A stretch of 56,815 nt of DNA from Diphasiastrum complanatum (taxonomy: Eukaryota > Streptophyta > Lycopodiopsida > Lycopodiales > Lycopodiaceae): assembly GCA_029204225.1 (NCBI GenBank), contig MU833404.1, positions 1 through 56,815 of the forward strand, read 5' to 3'. A model generated the notes under the pieces. The model had not been told where the DNA came from. It searched no databases and was given only the letters and a program-made list of their open reading frames with translations. A program made the position numbers and the translations under genes. Shown in pieces: positions 10,927 through 24,000 of the stretch (position 1 is the stretch's first letter; each line of letters begins with the position of its first letter).

Positions 10927-13176
10927 CTGCAGATAAGGCTGAAAGTCAGAAAGCTGAAAACCAGCAAACCTCAAGTTTCTCCAACAGCATTTGAATCGCA
11001 CATAAAGCTTCTCTATTGTGCATAATTTTCACGCTATGTGCCAAATTGCCAATATTGAATGAGACGGATCATATTCTCAAAAATTACGTCTATGGTATCA
11101 TATGCACGAGCTAATTGAAGTACAAAAATGAATACAGGGGTTACTGCTACGAAGGATTCCTAGCTTAGAAATCTTTTAGCTTTATGGATTTGACCAAGAA
11201 AATCTAAGAGCACCATCTTCACAATGTTTTTACAAGAATGTTGCAAAGGTGTCCCTACCAGAACAAACAGTATTTATGTAAAGCGCGTCTCATCACATCA
11301 ATGTTATGTCAGATTCATCGTCACAATTATCAACATGCCAATTTGTTTTCATTGATGGTCGTCACTGTTGTTGTTGTGAGGGGGGAGCAGGGGAGAGGGG
11401 AAGGCTTAACCATGCCAGAAGATAATTTACAAATTTGATTGAGAGAATGTTGCCCTATGGACAATATGCAAATGAGGGCACATGAAAATTTGAAAGCATT
11501 TTAGCTCTTAGCTCATCACCAAAAGTTATGAATACAATGTATCAGGCCTTGTGAAAGGCAAATCAACTAGATCTAGAGTTAAGCCCATCAAAGCGTGTTC
11601 TACTTGCACCATTACAATAAAAGGAACATTTGTTCACTCCAGCTTGCGGCTAAAAAGCTCCAACCATTACAAGGAACTAAAAATGGGAGATATAAGCTTG
11701 AATACATGGCCAAGCTTTGCACAAGGATCTTAAAATGCACCAACCAAATAAAAAAAAAAGCGAATGCATTAGTGCTGCTGCAGTGCAAATCTACTTACTC
11801 TAAACTGGGAAAGTTCTGAGAATTCCAGTCTAGCTTTAGCTCGTTGGCTGGCTATAAAAGATTTTCCCGTTCTTATATGTACTATCTGGATTCTCTAAGC
11901 AACTATCAAGCACCATTGTGACCTCAACAAGCATAAAGGGGGAGAGAGCGGATCTTGCTGCCCGATTGATGGGACAGAATTTATGGCTGTTAGAGAGAGA
12001 AAGTAAGCCCTAGTGAGAGGTGAATAGAGAGGAGGATTGTGTGGTTTTTCATGATTTTGAAACATTGTTTCAAATCTGAAACCGCTCATTTGTCTTGCAT
12101 TTTTAGGGTCTTTTGAGTTGGGGAGAGAGAGTGTCGGGCCTAGAGAGAGACTGTAGCAGTCTAGAAAGAGAAAACCCTGCTGTAGAGAGAGAAAGTAGGG
12201 TTTTTGGTGTCGTTTTGGGTGTTTTTTCACTTAGAACACCAAAAACATTCATTCTTTCTTGGGCTTTTAGGTTTTCATAGCAAGTTTGGCCGGATCTAGA
12301 GAGAGATTGGGCTGTTACAGACTGGGGCAGATCTGCTTTTAGAGAGAATGAACCCCCCCCCCTCCAACACTAATTATAAGTAATTACTATTTTTTTGGCA
12401 TTTTTTTAAAGTTTTTGGGTTTTATTTTTTTAATTTTCTTTTAGTGATATTTCATAAACAACATGCAAAAAAAATAAAAATAAAAACCAGGTGCCCTACC
12501 ACGGCACGTGTGCCGTGGTACGGCACCTGGTAAAGTACCTGCACCCCCCCCAGCACGGGTGCCTTGGGGAACTATGATATATATATCTAAGGAAGCGGAT
12601 GGGGGGCGTGGACGTGGGCACAGGTGCGTCCGGGGTGGGCGCACATTTTTTTTAAAAAAAAAAATTTAGTGTAGTTTCTATTAAAAAAGAAAAAAGGACG
12701 CGCCCGACCCCACGCCCGGGGGTCGAACGCGCACTCGCCCGGGCACCGGACGCAGGCGCAAAAATGCCCAAAACCCCCCAGACGCACATGTTTGATATTA
12801 TATATATCTAAGGTAGGGGATTATGTGGTCAAGCATAGCTTCTCCCTAGACTTCTTGCAGTTTTACTTCTCCCGGATGAACTTCAACAGCTTACTAATTA
12901 CTTATGCTACAACTTCATCCCTAAACCCTAAACCCTAGACCTACACACTACTATGTCTTATGTGATGAGATCGGTTTCTCCCGGGATGAACTTCAACAGC
13001 TTACTAATTACTCATGCTACAAATTCATCCCTAAACCCTAAACCCTAAACCTACACACTACTATGTCATATGTGATGAGATCGGTTTCTCCTCGGATGAA
13101 CTTCAACAGCTTACTAATCACTTATGTTAAATGGTTGAACATGATGCATATGTTATGAGAGAGATGCAGATGTGCT

Positions 13177-13246
<70 letters not shown>

Positions 13247-13248
13247 CT

Positions 13249-13303
<55 letters not shown>

Positions 13304-15027
13304 TTGCACGGAGCAAACCATTTCTGACTAACCATTCAAATTTCACAGAGCTAACCATTTGTAAGCAACCACGATAAATTAGCCATGACACAAATAGACT
13401 GCAAAAAAATATATACATCTGATCTGATGCCACTGTACATGATGCTAAAATGTGTATCAGTATCTACAAGTCTGTGCTAAAAAAATCATCCCTCTGCGTG
13501 CCAGATGCATCTGCAGGGTTGTCAAATACAAAGTCTGGCTGGGAGTCTGGGGGCATCTGGGACTCCTCTAAGTCTGGGCCAACACCTGCCAAGAGACGAC
13601 TAGAAAAATCATCAGTGCGTCCCCTCTTGGTTGGCCTGCCTCTGGGTCTACCGGAAGGAACCCTTTGTGGTACACTCCTGTCTGGGGGTCTCCTGCCACG
13701 GGGGGGTCTCTGGGAAGAACTGCCTGCCTGTGATGCTCTAAGTCGTCTCTGCGCTATCTGTCTCTAGGCAGCAGCCTTTGTCTCCCTCGCAAACTCTGAC
13801 CAACCATCATCTGAAAGGGGGCGTGATGCGGGAGTACTGGGTGGGGCACGTGGACCATCCCCTGCAAGGTCGACCGTCTCGTCTGAATCATATGTGGGCT
13901 CATCATCAGAGGAGGGCAATGGAACGTCAACAAGGAGGGGGGATGGTCTCATCGGCATCGGCATCAAAACTTTTGAATCAACATTAAGCAATAATGACCA
14001 AGCAACTAATGAAAAAAAATTGTACCTGGACAACGCGTTGTGGCCCGACCTCCTCTATCACTGCGCGGATAATGCCGTAAATGCCTCGGAGGCGTCGATG
14101 TTGCGCAGGAACATGGAACCATAACAACTAGAAACAATCACGTTGATGAGTGGACGTCTACGACGATTAGTCCACCCATCAGCTATGATGGAACAGCCGT
14201 ATCTATCCCAAGCCTCCTGCAGTGCGGCCAGTCTCTCTCTGACTGATGCAACCCGGTCCTGGAGCAAAGGGCCGCGTAGTGCGTCGGTTGTGGGCGGTGT
14301 GTAGCCGGGCCCGTAGACTACAACTTTCGAGATAGCCTCTCGAAAGATGCGGGATGATGCAATGATAAAGGGGAGGTTCAGGTCATAGAACATCCGTGCT
14401 ATGGTCCTGGTGGCCTCTCTGTGCTGCCCCTCTCTAAAAGATCCTGGCATGGACATCTGTCTGGTGCCTCGGGATGTGGATGGCTGGGAGGATGTGGATG
14501 GACGATGCGGATCTGGAGGTGGTGGCATAGGTGCTGGTGCGGAAGCGGAGGATGTGGACGGGCCGTGCAGATCTGACGGTGATGGCAGAGGCGTAGGTGC
14601 AGCAGTGGAGGCTGTGGATCCATGGGGAGAACTGGCGGAGGGGGTACGGGTGGCTGTGGCGGAGGCGAAGGCGGAGGCGGTGGCGGGTGCGGATGGGACG
14701 GTGGGGGTGGTGGCGCTGGGTGTACCAGTGGCAGGGGCGGTGGCAGTGGGTGCACCAGTGAAAATAGAGTAAGCGGCATCTGTGGACGGCTCGTCGGGCT
14801 CAGCAACTGGCTCAGAATATGTCTCGAGAACGCGAGCCCTCTCCGCAGCGGGGATGACCATACAAACGCCGATCCCGTAGCGTCCCCCCGTGGGTCGGAC
14901 TCGCAACCCCCGCAAATGTGCTCGAACCCGAGAGGCGTTCCCTGTGAACTGCTTTCGACAAAAAGGGCGACGCCACTTTTTGTCGGGCAACAATTCCACC
15001 TCATCCCAAATGGGACGAGCGGCCATA

Positions 15028-15072
<45 letters not shown>

Positions 15073-18000
15073 TACACACACACACACACACACACAGAAG
15101 CACGCAAATCTAATCTCTCTCTCTCACCCTAAACCCTAAACCCCAAACCCAAGCACCCTAAACCCTTAATCCTAAACCCACAAACACACACCATGTCTCG
15201 TACACTCGCGCACACACACAAATCCCCTCTCTCTCTGTCCCTCACACTCTCTGTCTCTTCCTCTCTCTCTCTCAAACACAGATCACCACACACACACACA
15301 TCTGTATGCACACAAATCAACAATATCCACACACACACACACACACGCGTCCGACCCCGCGTCCGAGGGTTGGACGCGTCCGGGTCCGGGCGTCGGACGC
15401 AAACGCAGACGCGGGCATTCCGGCCTGGACCCTCATGTCTGGTCTATTGGTATCAATCTTTTTGGGATTTTTTTTATCTCTTCTGATCTTGGATGTATTT
15501 GATCAAATTTGTCGTTCAATGTTTGTAACCTTTAAATCTAAGTTTGTACGTTGTGATCAATCTTCATAGAAGTCACATCTTGGGTAAAACTTTCACAAGA
15601 TATTCTCTAACATGTATGTTGCATAAAAACCCTTCTCCAAATAGTAATTTATGCACACGTTCGAGCGCACACATACATGAAGCTCAACTTATTTGCTCTT
15701 TTTTATTTTCTTACAGCAATTACCTTTGCTAACAACATATATTAAAAAAGACTTCTACTTAGCTATATGTCAATTAGAAAAACTGATCTGAATCTGATGC
15801 AATGAATTCCAGGTCAGATATGGAAGAAAATTGATATTTAATGAAATCTCCATCGAATTACAAAACTGAAAATGATAATAGAAGTTTGGCTAATAGATAG
15901 ATTGTTCTTTTTTGGGAAAAAGTGGAATGGCCTACTACCTAGCAAGGATAGCTTACTATTCTGATGCTAAGTAGAGTTTTCCATTTCACAGTATGACTGT
16001 AACAACACATCATTTTAACTTTTCATGAAGACCTCTGGCAGTTACGACTTTATTTGCTGCAATATGTGCACTGACTTCCTGGTTTTCCTGCAAAATAACT
16101 TTCTCCTTTTACTCCTATAGTCTTTTTAGTTTCCTTCAGTCTTTTCCCGTGCCCTTAACTTCTCACTTTGATCTTTTTGGTTTTTTTTTCATTCTCTTTG
16201 TCTATCTGGGTTGTGAGTTTTCTTTAACCTCCCTCACTTCTCTCTCTCCTTCACTTCTTGTTTCCTGGTTTTTTTCTCTCCCACTCGGTTTGACTCCTAT
16301 ATGGGAATTGTTACTTGTTTTGTTTATTGGCCAGTTTTTTTTTGCGTTTTTTGTGAGGTTTTTTTATTCTTCGCTTATGCCAGTCCTCCCCCTTCTTCCT
16401 CCTCTAGCCTGGCTAGGTTTTTCTGTTGTGCTGGCTTGTATATGCTACTTCTGGTGACTTTCTTCAGCTGCCTGATGCAGCTTTTCTTCACGGTCACTGT
16501 TCATTGTAGAGATGGCAACCTTGCTTCTGCTCTCCATGGGCCATGTGTCCTCATTCTGTTGCATCTTTCCAATCTGCATCACTACTTGTTATGGAGAATC
16601 CCTTGCATTCTAGAGTTTGACAATGATGGATTTGGCAGAGTGCTTCATCGTGCCCTGGCTAGTGCATGCTGAGCTTCGTCCTATTTATTTCACTCCTTGG
16701 TCTCTGGTTTTCTGTGCTTGCTGTACTGTGTTTCCTTTCCTCTCGCTCACTGGTGTTTTGTTCCTGATTCTGCGTGCTGCTACCGGTGGTTCTGCCACAA
16801 AAGCTACCTTTTCCCTTTGGTAGTAGTCTAATTTGGACTTTCTCCCTAGGTGTTTTTTGCTTCAGAATGTCGTTTGAATAGGCTCCTTCTTCTCCTTGTC
16901 CATTCCCTTTGTTTTTCGAATCTCTATGTTTTCCCTTTTTCCATGGGTCAGTTGCTAGATCTTCTTGTTGCCAGTGCTTTGGTTGCTAGCCTTTTCACTG
17001 TTCTGTTGCTCTGCTACTCACTCTTTGTGGAGGTTTTCTTCTCTCTTGCCTTTTCAGATGTTTTGGCTTTATTTTGCCTACTTTTTTTTGCTGCCATTTT
17101 AGGTTCTTGCTTCTTAGGTTAGTCAATTGATAGAAACTCAGGCAACTTTCATCATTGTTATATCCAAAATTTCCAACCTGTTCTTTGCTCCACTTTGCAA
17201 AGTTCACTGCCTTTTTTTAATCAATTTTTTTGAAAATAGTGGGGCTTTAGTTTTGTAGTACAGCCTTTAAGTAGAATGTTAACAGGAAAGAGTCAACAAA
17301 AATACGAAATAAAATCACTGCTAATTATGACAGACTTTACTTTCCTTTGGCATGTCTTCCTTGAAATCTTTCCTTAGGCTTTCATGCATCAAACGACTCC
17401 TAAATGATGAGGAAAGTAGACTGGTTACAACACTCAGCCACATTCTAAACTTTATCAACTCTTTTGTCTCTAAAAAACAAGGTGCCTTTTAATGGCAATT
17501 GTTTTTCTCTCTTTTTATGTTAGAGGCAGATTTTACCAGTACTGTTATGAGACTAAGGTGATGATTCACCCAAATAATTTTCTGGCTTTTTGAGCTGAAA
17601 GAAACAGCTTAAGTTATTAATACTCCTTGTCTAAATAGGTAGAGCACATAATTTGGCTTTATCAAGCTGAGTGCAAACAAAGCCAACTCTGTGCTCGAGC
17701 ATAATGAGTCAACCCGTGTTATTTCACGTGACTAAGACATTTCATTACATTGATAGGAGGCTTATGCACATGTCAAGATGACTTGGCAATCAAGAGTCTC
17801 TTTCCAACATAAAAAGTGCATACTTACAAGCTCATGCAATTTGTGGAACCCATTTATTGACTTAAGCGATAGGGATCTAACTAAAATACATATTGTACCA
17901 TGACGTTTGGTGCATTAGCATACCGTAAAATTTCTAGCAAAATTAGTTCCCCCATCACTTTGAGTTGGTTTTATGTCATCTGACATGTTTGATACTTGCA

Positions 18001-21000
18001 TTGTGTGAGACCGATCTTACCATAATTTTTTATTACAGTTATTATGTTATCTGTAGAGTTAATACTTGACACTCCCCATATGTTGAGAACCATATGGGGA
18101 GTGTCAAGTATTAACTCTACAAATGACATAAAACAACCATTCCATCATGTGGTAACTAATCTATCCAGGTGCATAGACCTTGTAAGCAAAAGCAAAAATT
18201 GGGGTTGATTCTAAGGAAGGGGCTGTGCACAATAATACTGCATGTAATCTACTTACCTCCTTATATTCGAAGTACTAGTTTCCTGAAGAAAGAAGAAAAC
18301 TAACACATCAAGATAATAATTGTACAGTTATCCTTGCATGGCAGTTTCACTAAGGAAAAAGACCAGAACAACTTGACCCTTGTTGAACCATAATGAAAGA
18401 TGTAAAAAATCAGCATCCAGTGGTTGTGGTTCCAATCCATAAGAATATAAGGTTGTCTCTCTTAAGGGAAAAATTACACTGAATGGAAGCACCAGCATAC
18501 CTGGCAGAATCATCACTGTGTACAGGCTCATAGGGAATGCTGGTCTTTCCCTGTGATCAAGATATAACATGTACATCAATGTCAATGGCGCACAAAAACA
18601 ATTAAATTGAATAGCAAAATCAAGTAGAACCAATCTTTCATCTAAATCTAGCATCAGTTGTGAGTTATCATGCACCTCAAGATAGTCAAACGTCACTTTG
18701 TCAGCAGCCACTACACCATTCTTGCCTCCAGCCTCAATGACCATGTTACACAATGTCATTCTATCTTCCATCTGTAGAAGCGCCATAAGACGATTATCTA
18801 TGCTTAGCTTCACAAAAAAATTTGATAAGATCGAGAAGATGCATTTTCAGTTGTCTTCAAAACAGCATAAAAACAACTTACATCTTTCATCAAATGGTTA
18901 TCAGTAAAATCATAGGAAAATTTCATTGCCTAGCAACTATTAGGTGCAAAGAAAGTCTGATTGTTGAATAAACTACTACAAATTGCAGAATTGTTTCAGT
19001 TGTAACTTTGCGTGAAACATGGTCATCACCTTTAAACTAAGCAGCTAGGTTGCAAGACTTGATTGACACAACCAAATCCAAGCAATAAACTTAAAAATAC
19101 CGTCATGTTATCTACAGTTGTGCCAACAAATTCCATAGCTTTGTATCTTGCACCAGAGACACTTATCTCTCCAATAATCTGCAACATCCTCATCAAAACA
19201 GCGATATAACTCTTATCAAGAACCAGCAGAACTTTCATTTGTTTATAAACATACTGAATATGTTGTGACTGCTTTTCTATCTAAAGATTTCTCAGGCCCT
19301 CCAAACATCTGGCAACGTGCAACACATTTCCTCACCTAAAGAAACGGGAGAAACAAGTTACCATGTACGAAACAAAACCTTATGCCAAAGATTTTAAAGT
19401 CATCATATTTTTTGGGGACACTTCTCTTCATCTTAAGTGACAGAGCAGTGAGCACTAAGCAGCAGAGTATGCACTAATGAGCATACTGCAGAACCAACCT
19501 GAAGAATTAAATCTTTTGCAAGAAGGTAGTTGGGCATCTCACCATCCAACACAAATCTTAAAGTTGGGGGTACCTGAAATAACATTGTCACTGAGATTGC
19601 TTAAAGCATTCAAATGTTTGTTATGCTTGAGTATTCTAAATAAGCTTGACCACACACAAAATTGCAAAGAAATTTAAGATTAGCACAACAGATGACATCA
19701 ATGATCAGACGCAAAACTCTATGACACGGTTTAAGGCAAATAAAGGCAACAAGTCGACCTTGACTTCGTTGTAAGTGTGTCTTACTGATCCATAGGACTT
19801 GTCCTTCAAGTGACATTTATTGAGTTATGAATTTTGATATGCATGAATAACTTATGAAAGCATAGGGAAAGCTTTTGAATACCAAGCAATGCTTTCTTAT
19901 TTAGATCAAGGAAATTAGCATCGCTGACATTGACATAGACACGTCATACCCTATATCAGGAATATCTAATCAAGCGGAAGCATCAGCCAATTGAGAATGC
20001 CACTTGGGATTTGGGAAAAGGGCAGCATACTTCGACAATTGTATCCAGATTTTGTCTTAGAAGACCAAGACAACTCTTAAGGAGGAGGGAGTGTTACGAG
20101 ACCGTAACAGTACCGACCCAACAGTACTTCTAGGTGCAGCTAACCATCGGAGGCAGAGGATAGTGTGAATCAGTCTTTCAGATAAGGACTGGGACTCCGC
20201 ATGCATCAGTAACCCATGCATGCAACATGAACGGTGGGTGTCAGCAACAACTACCACCTACCGCATGCATGCAAACTCACACTGGGCTAGGAGGGGCATT
20301 CTATAAGAGAGTGCATTGGCTAGGGGGATCGAACTAGCTTTGCCTCCCTCGTGGTTACGTTGTTCCTAACACTAGGGCTTTGAAACCATCCTCCATGCAT
20401 GTGAGTTTTCTCTTAGTTATTGGCATCCTATGATTTCTATTTCCGTTCAAATTTGCATAGCATATTGCATTTGACAACTCAAAGAAAGAAACTTCTAAGG
20501 AAAGGTTAGTTTATAATCTTTTTTTGACATGAATAGATCCTAAAATACTAATCAAATGAAAGAATATTTTATCTTGGTTAAGCACATTTGGCAACACTCT
20601 TGAACTCGGGTTTCTTCTAAACTATGAATCACTGATGATAGTATATCCTTGTTTTAGATAGAATGGAAAGAAAATAGGCATTGATATTGACTAGATTTTG
20701 TTGGAAGATACTTGAGAGGTGTTGAAGACAATATTACAATAACTCTCTTGCTTCCTTTCTTTTCCAAATCTTCCAATATTTTTTAATAATAACTACTTGA
20801 TGGAAAAATCTTAACTCGTTCAATGCAATCAAGGACAACATCTTAACTCATTGTTTAGCAATAATAGTGATAAGCATGCTTGACACCAAATGTCAATCAA
20901 CATAAATAGTGCAGATGAGGCTAAGCATCAAAATGAATTGCTTAACAATTAATTTCAGCTATTATAGTTGATTATATGCTAGACTATGTTGGCACATATA

Positions 21001-24000
21001 CTAAGGTGCTGAGTTTATATATTTACTGCACACATGTTAATATGTGTAAAATGCCCACCATACTAATTTTACCAGTAATCCTAGAACAAGCAGCTCACTT
21101 TTGTTCTTGCTTATCTCAAGTGACTAAGTAACTAAAATGATCACCTTGAGCCTAGATCAAGCCAATAAACATTCAGATACTAAGACATCAATACCCACCC
21201 CAAAGAGATGGCCTTGTATCAAACTAACCTTAGTACTACAGGTAGAGAGCATCTTATATTGCATGTAACAATACCTTTTATCCCAATACAAAATCAAAAC
21301 AAATATTGTATCCTCTAGGTAATGTAGACCAAATTGCCTTTTAATGGCATTTCTGAGTGTAGCATAAAGGATCTAGTTTTTTACATTTGTCAAAATAAAG
21401 GTACTTTACAATAAACCCCAAAATTTTACCAATACAACTAGGAATTCCTTTATATGAAGCCATTTTTCATTTGGACCAACATTTTGAAAGGCCATTGTTT
21501 GTTAGAATACAATAACGTACAGTCTAGGTATAGGATGATTGTCCAAGTCCGCCTACTACTATATATTTAGCGTATGCGATATGCAAGGCACAATAGCCTA
21601 TACAATATTGAAATGCCAAAACGTAGCTTAATATATGTTTCAGACCAATAGCTTCTAAACTACTACCTACATCGAGTGCATAACATTCTCATCAAATGAT
21701 TAGGAGTTTTCATTCATTTTTAAACGTTCTCCTAGCTACATGCCTCTTAGTTACTCCTATATTGGTTTACTGTTTGAGGGCACAGTTCGCACCTCCATAA
21801 TTGTCCCTAACTCACTTGGTTGCTTTCCACATCTCAAAATCTTTACTACGCGTCTATATGTAATCCTCAAATGATAGCACCATCTAGATAAACTTCCCTT
21901 TCTTTCACAAATTTTAAAAACGTATCATAACTATAACTGAACTAGAATGTAAGCATGTCAATTGAAAAGATTGATGATATATTTTAAAACTACTCGCAAA
22001 TGAAGTTGATGAATTCCTTCGCTTGTTCATGGGTAATCATAACGGATTGATTGATGATGAAAATTGATATTAACAAGCCTACCCAAGTGAACAAAATTAT
22101 CCATATTCCCAACATGCCCACATCACATTAAACTTACCTTCACAAGAAGTTTTCCAGTTCCCATTACAAAACCAGCATCAGTGTTCCCAATCCCTGTAGC
22201 AAATTCTCCAAATGCACCAGCAGTGCAAGTGTGGGAATCTGTGCCGAATAGGACCTATGGCCAAGTCAACCATGTCATAAGTTCAAGTTAGGCTATTAGA
22301 GATTGTCAAAATTAAACGAAAACTACCTACTATTTGCACACTTGATGACTTGCTCTAAATCTAAAATAAATTGATGGAGAAAAAAAATTTGTCAAGTACG
22401 AAGTTGACCTCGCCAGGCCGGCAATGTCCCTCTTGAGCAAGAGCTACATGGCAAACTCCTTTGTAATCTGCATTGACCTATTGAGAGAAAGTCATTAGGA
22501 CAACATTCAATACAATTTTCTTTAATCATTTTCATTGGTGTATCTTTTAACCATGTAGACCTTGCAAGCAATTGAACTCACTATACCTAAGAAATTAGCA
22601 GTATAGGTCGAGGACCAAACATCAATAGAACCTACCAATACATGTCATGACCAATCAAACAACATTTTTGAGCCATGTGCTATGCAAACAAAAGTTCTAC
22701 ATTGTAACATTGTGATGACCACCCATCAGTTTGAAATTCAATATAATAATGTGCTCAACGTTGACATTGTATGATCAAGCAAGTGCATGGTCAATGAGGT
22801 ACTCCATAGTGGATCATCAAACTTTACATCACTATCGGTTAAACAAACATCCACACCAAATTGGTGATTGAAGAGTAGAATAGAATCATAAACTATGGCA
22901 AAATAAAAACTCTCAAATCTTAGGGAGGGTTGTTCTGAGGGTAGGCTGATCTTTTTGTACTCGTAAGAGGTTAATATCCATTAGAACATGTGGAAAATAT
23001 CAATTTTTGGTTAGAAAACATGGCTTTTTTGGGTGAAATAGTTCATGTTTTTTATTGGTAGGAGCATTTTCAAAGCCATAAACTTTGTAGATAGGTTTGT
23101 TAGAGCAGATCGAAGCAATTACATTAGTTGGATGCATCTATTTCAAGTATATTGAGGTGAAACAAGTCGGAAAAGACTGAAATTTCATGGTTTTCCACTC
23201 TTTGCTGAAGCCTCGACTTGTGGTCAGAAGCTTGAGGGCCAAGTTGCAAACTGCTTGAGGGCAATTTCAAAAGCACCATTAGCCTTCTGGAAATTCTCTA
23301 GTGCTCTCAAGAGAGTGATTTTGGCTCATTCATGTCTATAGCAGCACATATGGATCTAATACGAACCTTCTTTGATCTCTACTAGTCATTACAACTATTA
23401 TGTACTTATATTCCTACCTCAGTGTGAACACGTCGGACTTGTAAATTGTAAATATTTAAATGGCTCATACCAGCCTGTGGTGTTTTGTAAAAATGTAAAT
23501 AGTAGGTTTCTGGTAACTTGTTGTCCTGCTTATATTTGGAATAGGGTACTGGGTCTTAATTTAGAGGTTGCTGGACTGACCTCCAAAAAGTAGGAGAGTT
23601 GACCGATCAACGGGACACGTGTGACGTGTCATATGCTCATTGGGACACTTGGTCCAGTGCATGAGTGACACGAGTCGGACAGTGCTTGCCAATGTGTTAA
23701 GGTACTGCCAAGTGGCAAGCGTCGATTGTACATGGAGCTTGCCATGTGTCGACGTTAGGAAAGGGTCAGTGTTAAGTGGGTGCTTGAGGATGATGTATAA
23801 GTGAACCTAGAGAGAGGCATTCCTCATCATAATCTATGCAACAAGTGGCTGCGAGGAGACTTAGCAGTAGTGCTCTTGCGTGTTTATGTTGGTAGCTTGC
23901 CATGTACTTTGAAGAGAAATCAATAAAGTGGATATTTGGTGCCTACTTTGGTGTGCTTTGAGTTGAATTCCGTATTTACAAGTGTTTTATTTCATCGAAG

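Noticed and set aside
13178-13300. Spaced repeats suggestive of a CRISPR array
   Set aside because: Simple dinucleotide repeat in eukaryotic DNA, with no distinct spacers.
13127-13335. Arg-Glu and Leu-Ser repeat ORFs (also at 26.7-27.0, 36.7-37.2 and 41.3-41.5 kb)
   Set aside because: They are translations of pure CT/GA microsatellites with no other coding evidence.
14399-15113. Gly/Ala/Val- and Pro/His-rich ORFs overlapping the hAT region in other frames
   Set aside because: Shadows of the GC-rich linker of the DUF659 protein; the frame with zinc finger and DUF659 motifs is the real one.
12918-15178. CCCTAAA runs as a chromosome end
   Set aside because: Only two to four units each, embedded in a 110-bp repeat or degenerate, with intronic gene sequence on both sides.
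16149-17122. Long hydrophobic ORFs resembling membrane proteins
   Set aside because: They arise from a T-rich strand (Phe/Leu/Ser codons); no conserved motif, splice context or codon pattern supports a gene.
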